The notes below the pieces were generated by a model. The model did not search any database. It was not told where the DNA came from and saw only the letters and a program-made list of their open reading frames with translations. A program made the translations under genes and the position numbers. Of a stretch of DNA of 64,000 bases, positions 43,993-53,186 are shown in pieces (position 1 is the stretch's first letter; each line of letters opens with the position of its first letter). The DNA is from Fimbriimonadales bacterium. Its GTDB lineage: Bacteria; Armatimonadota; Fimbriimonadia; Fimbriimonadales; ATM1. The DNA lies in NCBI GenBank assembly GCA_026129745.1, contig JAHCHL010000016.1, positions 1-64,000 on the forward strand, given 5' to 3'.

Positions 43993-45155
43993 CGCACACC
44001 CTCCGCTATTCGCCGGAGACCTTCTTCGATCTCCGTGCGGCTTAGAGCGTAGGTGAGACGAAGATGCCCCGGCCCGCCAAACACGGACCCGGGCACGGTC
44101 GCCACACGATGCTCTTCCAGCAAGTAGTTTGCCAACTCGACGTCGGACTTAATGCTTCCGTCGACGAACTTGCCGAAATCGGCAAACAGATAAAACGCGC
44201 CTCTGGGCGCGGGAACTTCGCAGCCCAAAACCTGGGATGCTCCCTCAACGATCACGCGCCTTCGCGTGTCGAACTCCTGCACCATCCTCTTGACTTCCCC
44301 TTCAGGAAGCTTCAGCGCTGCGAGGGCGGCCATCTGCGAAACACTCGAAGCGTTGCTCGTCACCTGATCCTGAATGGTCGCCATCGCTTTGGCAAGCGCC
44401 TTGTTCGATGTCGAATAGCCGATCCGCCAACCCGTCATTGCGAACGACTTGCTGACTCCCGAAATCGTAATCGTTCTCTCTGCAATCTCTGGTGAAAACG
44501 AGGCGATGCTGTGGTGTTCCGCGCCGTCGTAGAGATGCTTTTCATAGATTTCATCGCTAACAACAAAGATCCCCGCATCCATTGCAATTTCTGCAATGGC
44601 ATGCAGCGTCTCTTTTGGATACACCGCCCCTGTCGGATTGCTCGGACTGTTGATGATGATCGCCTTCGTTTTCGAAGTGAGGGCGTTGCGAATCGAATCG
44701 ACGCTCGGCACAAATCCAGGCTCCGATCTTGCATCGACGACGATAGGAACACCGCCTGACAGCATGATTTGATCGCGATAGGTCATCCAGTAAGGGGCGA
44801 TGATGACAATCTCGTCGCCGGGATCGCATATCGCCATCAGCGCGTTGTAAACGCATTGCTTCGCACCGGACGAAACGACGACTTGCTCTGCGGTCGTGTC
44901 TATTTTGTTCTCGCGACCGAATTTCTCGGCAACGGCCTCACGCAAGATGGGCATTCCTGCTCCAGCCGTGTATCGCGTGTGCCCATCGCAAATCGCTTTG
45001 ATGGCGGCCTCGCGGATTGGTTCGGGCGTGTCGAAGTCGGGTTCACCTGCTCCGAAGCTTACGACGTCGAGCCCTTGCGCACGCAACTGCCGCACCTTAC
45101 CGGTGATCGCGAGAGTCGGAGATGGCTCGACGCAGTCGAGCCGCTTTGCCAGCAT
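43980..45155 (-). CDS. aspC: Aspartate aminotransferase (class I PLP aminotransferase)
   Basis: This 391-residue protein starts at ATG 45155, 7 nt after a TATAAT box; the upstream in-frame extension crosses that promoter. The family marks are SPTLAITGKVRQLRAQG, the INSPSNPTGAVY loop near 166-177, DEIYEKHLYDG near 201 and the PLP lysine in SGVSKSFAMTGWRIGY near 228-243. It resembles the Ib-type (thermophile/Bacillus-like) aspartate aminotransferases that make aspartate from oxaloacetate and glutamate; some act on prephenate. It is followed by rnc in the same transcript. Confidence 0.92.
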   Translation of the reverse strand: MLAKRLDCVEPSPTLAITGKVRQLRAQGLDVVSFGAGEPDFDTPEPIREAAIKAICDGHTRYTAGAGMPILREAVAEKFGRENKIDTTAEQVVVSSGAKQCVYNALMAICDPGDEIVIIAPYWMTYRDQIMLSGGVPIVVDARSEPGFVPSVDSIRNALTSKTKAIIINSPSNPTGAVYPKETLHAIAEIAMDAGIFVVSDEIYEKHLYDGAEHHSIASFSPEIAERTITISGVSKSFAMTGWRIGYSTSNKALAKAMATIQDQVTSNASSVSQMAALAALKLPEGEVKRMVQEFDTRRRVIVEGASQVLGCEVPAPRGAFYLFADFGKFVDGSIKSDVELANYLLEEHRVATVPGSVFGGPGHLRLTYALSRTEIEEGLRRIAEGVRSLM

Positions 45156-45162
45156 TGGTACG

Positions 45163-45184
45163 ATTATACGCGAGAGACCATAAT
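45163..45184. promoter_or_regulatory. Divergent leaderless promoters of aspC and the FecCD permease gene
   Basis: On the minus strand TATAAT (45163-45168) lies 7 nt before the aspC ATG. On the plus strand CATAAT (45179-45184) lies 5 nt before the permease GTG. Neither gene has a ribosome binding site, and both transcripts are expected to start at the codon. Confidence 0.6.
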
Positions 45185-45189
45185 GGGCC

Positions 45190-46185
45190 GTGCGGCACAT
45201 CAGCAAGACGGTGGTATTCGCTTGCCTCTTTGTGGCCGCATTGATTGTCCTGTTGCTGCACTTGACGCTCGGCAGCGTTTTCTTATACTCGCCTGCGGAG
45301 CTGATCGGCGCAATCGTTTCTGGCCCGAACGCCGCAAAAGAATCGCAGTCTCATTTCATCATTTGGGAAGTTCGGTTTCCGAGAGCCGTTGCAGCCGCGC
45401 TCGTTGGCGCAGGACTGTCGATGACCGGAGCTTGCTTTCAGTCACTCTTTAGAAACCCGTTGGCTGATCCTTATATCGTCGGCGTAAGTAGCGGCGCCGC
45501 AGTCGGCGGCGTTCTCGCATTGATCCTCGGCGTCTCTTGGGGAATCGGATCCATTTCGATGGCGTTCGCAACTGCATTGTTGGGACTCGCGGCAGTGTTC
45601 GCCATTGCGCGTGTCGGAGGAGCGCTGTCCCTTTCGACATTGCTGCTCGCTGGCGTGGGCGTCGGATCGTTTCTTTGGGCGCTGATCACTTTCCTGTTGA
45701 TTTCTGCAGGTCAGGACGCGGGCAAAGTTCTCTTTTGGCTGCTCGGCAGTTTTGTTGGCGCCGACTGGACGAAAGTCGCGATCCTGTTCATTGCGTGCGC
45801 AATGGGAGGTTCGGCTTTGTTTGCGATTGCGAGACCGCTTACGATCTTCAGCGTGGGAGAAGAGTCGGCAGCGCGGCTTGGTGTCGAAACCGAGCGGTTA
45901 AAATGGTTTGTTCTCATCGCGGGCTGCGCGCTGGCGGCATCTGCGGTTGCGAGCGTCGGCATCATTGGGTTCGTTGGGCTATTCGTTCCGCACATCGCTC
46001 GGAAGTTCGTGGGCCCAGATCTGCGAGTCTTGCTGCCGGCGTGCGTGTTGCTCGGCGCAGCCGTCTTGATTGCAGCAGACTTGATCGCCCAACGCGCGAT
46101 ACCTGGCACCGATGTCAATGTCGGTATCGTCACGGCAATCATCGGTGCGCCATTCTTGATCGTTGCGATGAGAAGAAAGACATGA
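45190..46185 (+). CDS. FecCD/BtuC-type ABC transporter permease
   Basis: This 331-residue protein has about ten membrane helices. Family patterns are LRLPR-like WEVRFPRAVAAALVGAGLS near 59-77, RNPLADPYIVGVSSGAA near 93-109 and the coupling-helix region GVETERLKWF. It would form the membrane channel of a siderophore, heme or cobalamin importer. Neither a substrate-binding protein nor an ATPase gene lies next to it in the window, so partners must be elsewhere. GTG start, leaderless promoter; 4-nt overlap with the next gene. Confidence 0.92.
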   Translation: MRHISKTVVFACLFVAALIVLLLHLTLGSVFLYSPAELIGAIVSGPNAAKESQSHFIIWEVRFPRAVAAALVGAGLSMTGACFQSLFRNPLADPYIVGVSSGAAVGGVLALILGVSWGIGSISMAFATALLGLAAVFAIARVGGALSLSTLLLAGVGVGSFLWALITFLLISAGQDAGKVLFWLLGSFVGADWTKVAILFIACAMGGSALFAIARPLTIFSVGEESAARLGVETERLKWFVLIAGCALAASAVASVGIIGFVGLFVPHIARKFVGPDLRVLLPACVLLGAAVLIAADLIAQRAIPGTDVNVGIVTAIIGAPFLIVAMRRKT

Positions 46186-46646
46186 AACTGTCGAAGCGCT
46201 ACTTCATGAAGGCCGACGACGCGCAGCGAATCCGAATGAAAATGGGCAAAGGCTGCTGCGTTTTGGGCTGTCTGATTCCCATTGGAATTATAGCGGCGCT
46301 GTTCCTAAGTGGATTTTTTCCTGAGGGAGGCAGATGGATTGTCTATGCGCCGATCATTCTCCTCATCATGCTCGTGTATCACTTATATCTTCAGCAAGCT
46401 GCCATGATGCGGCTGCAAATTGGACGGGGCTACGCAAAAAGCAATGAGCACGAATCGGTGATTGCCGCCCTTGAGCCTTTTGCATACCCAGGCACGCGAC
46501 TCTTCGACAAGACTGGTGAAGCGAACTTCCTGCTCGGCAACGCAGCAAAGGAAGTCGGCGAAAAGGACTTCGCAAGTTATTGCCTGCGCTACGCATCCAC
46601 CAAGCAGGGCGAATGGGCAGAAAGGGCGAAGCAATTGATTTCATGA
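46182..46646 (+). CDS. Membrane protein with two helices and a short helical tail, unknown function
   Basis: This 154-residue protein starts at the ATGA overlap with the permease stop. Membrane segments lie at about 22-43 and 51-69. The C-terminal half (about 75-150) is helical and resembles one or two TPR-like units (GRGYAKSNEHESVIAALEPF, then LLGNAAKEVGEKDFASYCLR). I do not recognise the family. It overlaps purC by 4 nt, so permease, this gene and purC form one transcript. Confidence 0.8.
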   Translation: MKLSKRYFMKADDAQRIRMKMGKGCCVLGCLIPIGIIAALFLSGFFPEGGRWIVYAPIILLIMLVYHLYLQQAAMMRLQIGRGYAKSNEHESVIAALEPFAYPGTRLFDKTGEANFLLGNAAKEVGEKDFASYCLRYASTKQGEWAERAKQLIS

Positions 46647-47557
46647 AAGCGATAACGAGATTGCAAATAAGTGGCTTAACACACGTTCGATCCGGCAAGG
46701 TTCGAGAGATCTTCGATCTCGGTGATCGATATTTGATGGTCGCGACTGACCGCATCAGCGCATTCGATGTCGTCCTGCCCAATGGAATTCCTGACAAAGG
46801 AAAGATACTCAATCAACTGAGCGCATTTTGGTTCGGTGAACTTTCTCACATCGTAAACAACCATTTATTGACGACAGATGACAATGAAGTTGCCGCTGCA
46901 CTCGGCGATCGCTACGATCGAGATCTGCTGTTCGGGAGATGCATGATCGTCAAAAAGTGCGAGCCGCTTCTTGTCGAATGCGTTGCAAGAAAATACATCG
47001 CCGGATCGCTGTACAAAGACTATCTTGCAGCAGGAGGAAAAGAACAGGATGTGCGCGTTCATGGGATCGACTTTCCGAAAGGACTGCGCCTGTGCGAAGA
47101 GCTTCCATATCCGATATTTACTCCTGCGACGAAAGCGCAGTCGGGGCATGACGAAAACATCGACTTCGACAGCGTCATCCAAATCGTCGGCAAAGAGACC
47201 GCAACAAAACTCAAAGAAAAGACCCTCGAACTGTTCGCATTCGCGACCAACATCTGCAACCAAGCAGACATTCTGCTGGCAGATACGAAGTTCGAATTTG
47301 GAATGAAAAATGGCGAGATCATTCTCATCGATGAGGCGCTAACACCCGACAGCTCTCGCTTTTGGCCGAAAGCAACTTATGAAGTCGGCAAGCAGCAAGA
47401 AAGCCTCGATAAGCAATTCATACGCAACTACTTGGAAACGCTCGATTGGGACAAAACGCCGCCTGGCCCGGTGCTGCCCGAACGAGTCGTTGCAGAGTCA
47501 CGCGAACGTTACATCGACATTTTCAAGCGAATCACTGGCCGCGATCCCGTACTGTAG
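46643..47557 (+). CDS. purC: Phosphoribosylaminoimidazole-succinocarboxamide synthase
   Basis: This 304-residue protein starts at ATG 46643 (ATGA overlap); a longer frame extends into the previous gene. It shows GKVREIFDLGDRYLMVATDR at about 15-34, SAFDVVLPNGIPDKG, the ECVARKYIAGSLYKDY block, and DTKFEFGM with LIDEALTPDSSRFWP. This is the SAICAR synthetase fold and active site of the eukaryote-like long form. It joins aspartate to CAIR in purine synthesis, and the aminotransferase next door supplies aspartate. The 3' end overlaps the convergent DUF4127 gene by 26 nt. Confidence 0.95.
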   Translation: MKAITRLQISGLTHVRSGKVREIFDLGDRYLMVATDRISAFDVVLPNGIPDKGKILNQLSAFWFGELSHIVNNHLLTTDDNEVAAALGDRYDRDLLFGRCMIVKKCEPLLVECVARKYIAGSLYKDYLAAGGKEQDVRVHGIDFPKGLRLCEELPYPIFTPATKAQSGHDENIDFDSVIQIVGKETATKLKEKTLELFAFATNICNQADILLADTKFEFGMKNGEIILIDEALTPDSSRFWPKATYEVGKQQESLDKQFIRNYLETLDWDKTPPGPVLPERVVAESRERYIDIFKRITGRDPVL

Positions 47558-49145
47558 GTTCAGCGACTAACTCAAATTCGATCCGCACTTCGAATGCGCG
47601 AGGCCATGGAAGCCAAGCTCTCACGTTGCGGATCGCTTTGATTTCGTAATCTGTTTCACCAGCCTTGAACGTGTGCCCTGCATAGTAATTGTTGAAGTAC
47701 CGCTCGATCACTTTGACTGTATTCGTCGAAACCCAATCCTGCAACATCTTAAGCGCGGAACCGGCGGACTCTTCTCGGCTTCCTTCTGGATGCGACTCCG
47801 CCATCGCATTCGCAGCGGGACGAATCACTCGGCAATACGCATAGTCGTTGACCAACCGGTGAAAGAGAAACTCACGCTGTCTTAGTTCGCGATCGAATGC
47901 ATTCTTGTTGACCTGCTTGGCCAGCAAGTAGATGTTCGCATGAGGAATCGCAGTGCCAAGCGTGTTTCCGGCTGTATTCCAAGCGGCGAATGCAAGCATG
48001 TCCTCGATGTGCTTCTGTTGCCAAATCGCTTCGATCAATCTTGCATCGCCTACTCCCGATCGATCGAAGTTTATATCCGCAACGGCAATCGGCTTTCCAG
48101 TGTCGAGTGCCTGTGTCAGCATCTCGCGAAAGATGCCGAACTTGAAATCATCCACTCCGCGCGTGTTCAGATATAGAACGTAATCGGACGCAGCAGGGTT
48201 ATCCGTCGGCCTCGCTCCGCTCGCGATGATTTGGTCGCGCACGCTGATAAGCAATGGCAGAGACTCGTAATTGGCAGGGCGATCGCCAGCCTCTTCGTCT
48301 GAAAGCACGAAATGGACTCTTGGCATGATGTTGTAGTGCCGCATCAGTGCGCGGCTCAGCAAAACCATCGCGTGCTGATCGACACCGTCGCAAATGTAAA
48401 CGAGTCCATCGATCTCCCGCTCCCTGACATACGCACGAAGCTGCTTCGTCTCTCGATAATGCGGACCAAATTCTTGAGAGTCGTCTGCGCCAATCACAAG
48501 ATAGCTGATCGTGTGGTCCTTGACCATCCGAATCAATGCCTTGTAAATCTCCATGTTTCGAGTGCGCGCTTCGTAGTATCGGGCAAATTCGCGCGGTGGA
48601 ATCTCCGCTTTCAGCTCGCGCAATCGTTCCGGCAAATGACTCTCGCGCGTTCGCTGATACTTTTCTTCGAGTTCGGCGTATCGAGCCATCTGCGTTCGCC
48701 ATGCGCGAGTCTCCGGAGTCGCCGTCGGCGCTGTCCGCATCAAGGCGCAATACGCGAACACCGATAGACTTGGGTTTCTCGCTCGCAGCGTTCGAATGAC
48801 TTCCAATCGGCGAATCGCGGTTTCTGCATGGACTGTCGGGATCCTCGACTCGATCAACCCGCCATACGCGAGCATGTCCGCGGCAACGATGACGGCGATC
48901 ACCCCCGAATAGTCTTGCGCCAGAAGCCAGTTTCCGATGGCGTCCGGCATTCCAGGTCTCGTGTAGTTGCCCAACATCGATTCGGGAGGCAAAACGACTT
49001 CGATTCCGGCGATTCTTCCGATCAGTTGCGGAAACTGACCCGTCACCGGCCGAGAGTCGATCGGGACAACGATGACCTTCGCCGCAGGGGACCCCACGCA
49101 AAGCAACACGACGAAACAGGCAAGAATGAAACGGATATTCGGCAT
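47532..49145 (-). CDS. DUF4127 family protein, exported
   Basis: This 537-residue protein starts at ATG 49145; the longer frame upstream is the antisense of the next gene. A signal peptide (RFILACFVVLLCVGSPAAK) is followed by the DUF4127 pattern: VPIDSRPVTGQFP near 28-40, PPESMLGNYTRPG, DMLAYGGLIESR near 96, and IGADDSQEFGPHYRE near 200. The family occurs in Bacillota, Deinococcota and Armatimonadota and has no assigned activity, though the Asp-rich loops look enzymatic. It stands alone; the 3' end runs into purC. Confidence 0.88.
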   Translation of the reverse strand: MPNIRFILACFVVLLCVGSPAAKVIVVPIDSRPVTGQFPQLIGRIAGIEVVLPPESMLGNYTRPGMPDAIGNWLLAQDYSGVIAVIVAADMLAYGGLIESRIPTVHAETAIRRLEVIRTLRARNPSLSVFAYCALMRTAPTATPETRAWRTQMARYAELEEKYQRTRESHLPERLRELKAEIPPREFARYYEARTRNMEIYKALIRMVKDHTISYLVIGADDSQEFGPHYRETKQLRAYVREREIDGLVYICDGVDQHAMVLLSRALMRHYNIMPRVHFVLSDEEAGDRPANYESLPLLISVRDQIIASGARPTDNPAASDYVLYLNTRGVDDFKFGIFREMLTQALDTGKPIAVADINFDRSGVGDARLIEAIWQQKHIEDMLAFAAWNTAGNTLGTAIPHANIYLLAKQVNKNAFDRELRQREFLFHRLVNDYAYCRVIRPAANAMAESHPEGSREESAGSALKMLQDWVSTNTVKVIERYFNNYYAGHTFKAGETDYEIKAIRNVRAWLPWPRAFEVRIEFELVAEPTVRDRGQ

Positions 49146-49214
49146 CGGCTCTCGAAGTTTTGCCAACGGATCCCACCGCAGGCGACGTCTATTAGACGTC
49201 GATCGAGGGCAAAT

Positions 49215-50045
49215 ATGGGCATGAACGCGCCTCCTTTGGTTGAAGTACTGTTCATTTCGCTCGGGGTGATGATCCCGATCAGCGTTTGGATCGTCTTCGT
49301 CGTCCACTGGATGATCGACGGATTGGTCGACGCGATCGTCGGGGTGCTTGCGATCGGACTGGCTTTCGGGCTCGTCGCGCTTGTGATTTGGGCGCCCCTG
49401 CCAGAAATGAAAGGCGCCATTTTCGTCTCGATTCTCGCAACCCTGGTCACGTTTCCCTTTGCCTATTCCCAAATGGGAAGACTTGAGTTTCGTGAAGTCG
49501 ACGAGCACGAACTGGAGCGCGCGCACATCGCCTTTGCGTCGAATCCTGAGAACGTCGCTTCCCGTTTTGAAATCGCAAGAGTGCTCGCTACATACGGGCT
49601 CAAAGGCCACGCCATTGCGATAGCCGACCAAGTTGCGAGACAGATCCCTGATGAAAGGGATGAGATCAGCAACCGATCGACGAGAGACCTCTTCAGAACT
49701 GAAATCTATCGGCTCAAACAATGGAGACTCGAAACGACCGACAAGAAGCAATTCGAGCCTATCGCTTGCCCGCGATGCAAGACAAGGAACCCGATTCACG
49801 AGATCGTATGCGTCGGATGCGGTGCGCCTTATCTGCTCGATTTGGCAAGAGAGAAGACGAAGAAATCTGTGCTGGTTAGGAAGCTTGTCATGACTTGGAT
49901 CATCGTCGCAGTCGTGCTTTTCTTCGTGCCGCTCGCAGCGATCAAGCTTGGCTCCAATATGGCGATCGCGACGATTGCAGCGCTTCTTGTCGCATGCTTT
50001 GCCGCGCTCGCTTACATCAATCGCGAACGCGTTATGGGCCGCTAA
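49215..50045 (+). CDS. Membrane protein with TPR-like segment and zinc ribbon
   Basis: This 276-residue protein starts at ATG 49215, 6 nt after GAGGG. Membrane helices lie at about 11-31, 36-58 and 63-83. A helical stretch at about 95-165 (HIAFASNPENVASRFEIARV) is followed by a zinc ribbon CPRCKTRNPIHEIVCVGCG at about 181-199. Two further helices complete the protein. I do not recognise the family as a whole. It recalls the TPR-membrane protein at 46182. Convergent with the HD-domain gene, 2 nt apart. Confidence 0.8.
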   Translation: MGMNAPPLVEVLFISLGVMIPISVWIVFVVHWMIDGLVDAIVGVLAIGLAFGLVALVIWAPLPEMKGAIFVSILATLVTFPFAYSQMGRLEFREVDEHELERAHIAFASNPENVASRFEIARVLATYGLKGHAIAIADQVARQIPDERDEISNRSTRDLFRTEIYRLKQWRLETTDKKQFEPIACPRCKTRNPIHEIVCVGCGAPYLLDLAREKTKKSVLVRKLVMTWIIVAVVLFFVPLAAIKLGSNMAIATIAALLVACFAALAYINRERVMGR

Positions 50046-50047
50046 AC

Positions 50048-50734
50048 TTACTCAAGAAGGGTTCCGTTCACCGAAAGCACGAAGCGGTAACCGAGCGTCT
50101 CGGCAGCATTTCTGCACATCACCATCCGCGATAGAAAGATTTCGAAATACTCCATAACCGTCGCGGCCTGTGTGTCGATTTCCAGCGTCAATGCGATTTC
50201 GCGTTTGTCATTGTCCAATTCGATGCGGCTCTTCTGCACCGCATAGTTGACGCGGTCGTGAATGTCGAACGTCTCCAATACTGGATTCTGCACGCGACTA
50301 AAATGCACGTCGCCCTTGTCGGCGATGATGAGCGCCGCGGACATGTGGCTGATCGGCTGGCCTGCTAACTCCTCATGATTGCCGATCGCGCCGAGAATCG
50401 GGGCGATTTCGTCCGCAGGCATTCCCAGGTTCCATAGAATGTCTTCAGCCATCGTCGCTCCGATCATCGGGTGATGCAAGCGGTTCACAACGTTGCCGAT
50501 GTCGTGCAAGTAGGCTGCGATCGATCCAAGCTCTTGCTCGCGCTCGCTCGCACCGATGTTTGAAAGAATGTACTTCGTCACCGTCGATACGATTCCGGCG
50601 TGCCGATGCCCGTGCTCGGTGTAGCCCATCGCGTTGAGCAAGTCGTTCGCTCCGGTGATGTAAGTTTTCACGCGAACGTCCGCTTTGACTTCCTTGAGAG
50701 TGACAGGGCTCGAAGAGGCGACTCGCTGGGCCAT
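50048..50734 (-). CDS. HD-domain metal-dependent phosphohydrolase
   Basis: This 228-residue protein has the HD-domain residues: His in GHRHAGIV near 42-49, His-Asp in AAYLHDIGNV near 74-83, His88-His89 region LHHPMIG, and GNHEE near 120. Such domains hydrolyse phosphate esters or nucleotides, but the substrate is unknown. A beta-rich C-terminal part (about 150-228) follows. A CATAAT box 6 nt before the ATG implies a leaderless transcript. It lies after the J-domain/WD40 gene in the same direction. Confidence 0.88.
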   Translation of the reverse strand: MAQRVASSSPVTLKEVKADVRVKTYITGANDLLNAMGYTEHGHRHAGIVSTVTKYILSNIGASEREQELGSIAAYLHDIGNVVNRLHHPMIGATMAEDILWNLGMPADEIAPILGAIGNHEELAGQPISHMSAALIIADKGDVHFSRVQNPVLETFDIHDRVNYAVQKSRIELDNDKREIALTLEIDTQAATVMEYFEIFLSRMVMCRNAAETLGYRFVLSVNGTLLE

Positions 50735-50763
50735 GGGCCTATTATGGGTCGATTGCAGATCGG

Positions 50764-51939
50764 CTACGAAACTTTCTGCTCAGATCGCGCCTCGCCGACA
50801 TCGATCGACCAGAGCGAGATGCTACGGTCGAGACCGGCAGTGGCAAGCATCCGCCCATCCTTCGAAAACGCGAGACATTTGACGGGCGTGCGATGACCGC
50901 CGAGAACCGAAACGGCTTTTCCGCCCATCGCATTCCAAATTCGAGTCTCGCCTCGCCGATCGCAGCTCGCGAGCAGCCAGCCATTCGGATGAAACGCGAG
51001 CGCTTCGATACTCGCTTCGTGCCCCCAGAGAGCCTTGCGAGCCAAGCCACTCTTGATCTCATAGACGCGAACGCTACGATCGACGAGCGCCGCTGCGAGC
51101 AAACTGTCATCCGAAGAAAACGCCAACTTCGTCGGCTCGGCACCCAAAGCGTCGAACGTGCAAATCGGAACCCCGGACTCCGCTTCCATTAGCAGGATTC
51201 GTTGATCATTGCCACCGCTGGCGACCAGCTTCCCGTTTTCGCTGAAGGCGACTGCGACCACCGATGCATCGTGCCACCGGCTGCTGAACCGCTCCTTGCC
51301 AGTGCGCCGATCGATCACCGCGAACGCACTGTCGACGCCGCCAAGTGCCAGCCATCTGCCGCTGGGGCTTATCGAGATCTGCGAAACCCACTCGATTCGT
51401 CTTGCTCGAGATTCCGAAACTTCTCGATTCGCAATCAGCCAACTTGCAACGCTCTTGTCGCTCGCTCCAGCGGCTACAAGCCGACCACCGGATACCCACC
51501 GCAGTTCGGAAACAACTCCGCCAGACAGCTGAACCTCCCATAAATCGGCACCGGTTCGCGGGTCGATACATCGAATCGTGTTGTCGAAGCACGCGACCGC
51601 AAGTTGCTTTCCGTCCGAGTTGAACGACGCAGCGTAGACGGGCGACGGCAAGTCGACGACGGAAAGATGGTGAGTGATGAGAACTTCTCCGGCGGCGCGA
51701 GCCTTCGGAGTTGGAGCGTCGCCGACTCCGCGACGAAGGCGCGAGTCGTATTCGCTGCGAAGTTCGACACTCGATAGCGTTCGATAGGCCTCGTTGACTT
51801 CAACCATCCTCTCAGCCGCATCCGAGGACGTGTTGACATCGGGGTGAAACTTCCGAGCCATTTTGCGATACGCCTTCTTGATCTCGGAGGCGTCCGCATC
51901 GGGTTTGACGCCGAGTGTTTTGTAGTGATCGCGTCTCAA
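50764..51939 (-). CDS. J-domain protein fused to WD40 repeats
   Basis: This 391-residue protein starts at TTG 51939 (RRDHYKTLGV). The J domain (about 1-68) keeps the HPD motif in KFHPDVN, needed to stimulate Hsp70 ATPase. The rest forms a seven-bladed WD40-type propeller, with repeats such as VVAVAFSENGKLVASGGNDQ and PVKCLAFSKDGRMLATAGLD. No Gly/Phe or zinc-finger region of DnaJ is present, so this is not the general chaperone. The propeller probably recruits a client or partner for DnaK. Confidence 0.9.
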   Translation of the reverse strand: MRRDHYKTLGVKPDADASEIKKAYRKMARKFHPDVNTSSDAAERMVEVNEAYRTLSSVELRSEYDSRLRRGVGDAPTPKARAAGEVLITHHLSVVDLPSPVYAASFNSDGKQLAVACFDNTIRCIDPRTGADLWEVQLSGGVVSELRWVSGGRLVAAGASDKSVASWLIANREVSESRARRIEWVSQISISPSGRWLALGGVDSAFAVIDRRTGKERFSSRWHDASVVAVAFSENGKLVASGGNDQRILLMEAESGVPICTFDALGAEPTKLAFSSDDSLLAAALVDRSVRVYEIKSGLARKALWGHEASIEALAFHPNGWLLASCDRRGETRIWNAMGGKAVSVLGGHRTPVKCLAFSKDGRMLATAGLDRSISLWSIDVGEARSEQKVS

Positions 51940-51961
51940 GCCTTAGGGTGATACCCGAACG

Positions 51962-52303
51962 TCACTCGCTTGGAGCGCCGGAAGACAGGATGACCACGAT
52001 GGCGGCTATGTTCGCAACGAGTGTAATCGAGCCTAAAACGATCGCCGTGATCGAGTGTCCGGTGCCGGGCAGTCCCCTGATTTGTTTGACTTGTCGTAGC
52101 CCCAGAACTCCGAAGATGATGGCCAATGGCCCAAGCACCAGGCCGGCACACGGAATCAATGAGAAGACGCCGACGTAATAGCCCGCGAGCGCAAACGGAT
52201 TTTTGGTTGGAATCAGCTTGTCGAGCCCGCTCGGCTGAATCGGAGGCGGGTGTTGTCCGTAAGCGGGCGGCCTAGACCAATCGGGTCGATCGCCGTTCTC
52301 CAT
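51962..52303 (-). CDS. DUF4190-type small membrane protein
   Basis: This 113-residue protein starts at ATG 52303; the frame is open upstream but shows no features. A Pro/Gly-rich N-terminus (about 1-35) precedes two membrane helices (about 40-63 and 85-108), separated by the LGLRQVKQIRGLPGTGHS loop. This is the DUF4190 layout (ALAGYYVGVFSLIPCAGLVLG). The function is unknown. It lies 22 nt upstream of the J-domain/WD40 gene, same direction. Confidence 0.82.
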   Translation of the reverse strand: MENGDRPDWSRPPAYGQHPPPIQPSGLDKLIPTKNPFALAGYYVGVFSLIPCAGLVLGPLAIIFGVLGLRQVKQIRGLPGTGHSITAIVLGSITLVANIAAIVVILSSGAPSE

Positions 52304-52556
52304 AGAGTTGAGTATGTACGATAGGATTGGCGGTAGTTCCGTGTTCAAACTAGTGGAGGACGGGAGCGCCCTGCAGAAGGGCAAGCAGATAGGAGTGGTC
52401 ATGTTGGCCAGCAACTTTCGTATAATTCCCGTCGGTGTGAGACCCACATCCAGTTGCTTAAGTTGTCACCGTGAGAGATATTATTACAGCGACTACCTGA
52501 CTCTTCTTGGGAAACTGTACTTCTTGAGAATTCTGACAAGTCAACCCTAAGGAAAC
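52304..52556. other. Intergenic stretch, no supported gene
   Basis: A plus-strand frame of 80 codons (52308-52550) is open here. It contains a CxxCH by chance, but no signal peptide or domain supports it. The last 110 bases are AT-richer than the surroundings and probably hold the promoter of the gene at 52557. Confidence 0.5.
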
Positions 52557-53186
52557 ATGAGACCTTCTGACTTCAATTCCGTTCTCACGAGACAAAGACT
52601 TGCAATGATTCCATCTATGTCATTACAGGAACTGGTATCTACCGCTGTTAGGCAAGACTCCTTTGATGAAGAACGCTTCAAAGCACTATTGCACCTCAAT
52701 AGCAGGGTGCCCGAACTTGCCCTGCTAACAACAGCACTATTGACCTACTCTGCATTTTCACCCGACGTGCGCGAGAAGGCACTGGAGGAATTGTATGAGA
52801 GATCCAAGTCCCTGGCTTTTCACAGAATGCTTGAAATCCTTGGTGAACCCTCTGACGGAGGCGATCTTGGCCTTATATCAACCCAAGTAAGGGCTCTGGA
52901 TATACTCTTGCGTTTCCACCCTATTCACGCCAGACAAGTAGCAGTTGCAAAGCTCGCTTCCGAAGAAGTGTCGCCCGTGAATGGACTGAAAGACCTTCTG
53001 CAAGTTGCCAGCGGCAGCAGCGATTCAGGTGATGGACCCCGGCCCGATCCTCCAGATGAGTCGACTCTTGCTGCGCTTTACGCTGCAAAGTGCCTACTCT
53101 TGCATCATGGGGACAACGAGACAGCAATATTAACACTTGAAGTGTTCCCGGCTTTGCGGGAAGCGCTCATTGCCGAATACACATGA
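52557..53186 (+). CDS. Hypothetical helical protein in a foreign-looking segment
   Basis: This 209-residue protein starts at ATG 52557 with AAGGAAAC just before it. It is predicted mostly helical, with repeated Leu/Ala-rich helices (LLHLNSRVPELALLTTALLT, ALDILLRFHPIHARQVAVAK) that recall HEAT or ARM repeats. A Ser/Gly/Asp/Pro linker at about 152-168 and a last pair of helices follow. I recognise no family. Codon use is AT-richer than neighbouring genes and the flanks are gene-poor, suggesting recent acquisition. The next frame (about 53160-53328) looks coding-like and may be a shifted continuation. Confidence 0.6.
   Translation: MRPSDFNSVLTRQRLAMIPSMSLQELVSTAVRQDSFDEERFKALLHLNSRVPELALLTTALLTYSAFSPDVREKALEELYERSKSLAFHRMLEILGEPSDGGDLGLISTQVRALDILLRFHPIHARQVAVAKLASEEVSPVNGLKDLLQVASGSSDSGDGPRPDPPDESTLAALYAAKCLLLHHGDNETAILTLEVFPALREALIAEYT

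Noticed and set aside
52308-52550. CxxCH motif suggesting a cytochrome c fragment
   Set aside because: No signal peptide, no conserved surroundings and no neighbours of that kind; likely chance in a short frame.
53184-53186. TGA at the end of the 209-residue protein as another selenocysteine codon
   Set aside because: Several stops follow within a few codons in the same frame, and there is no cysteine partner or hairpin.
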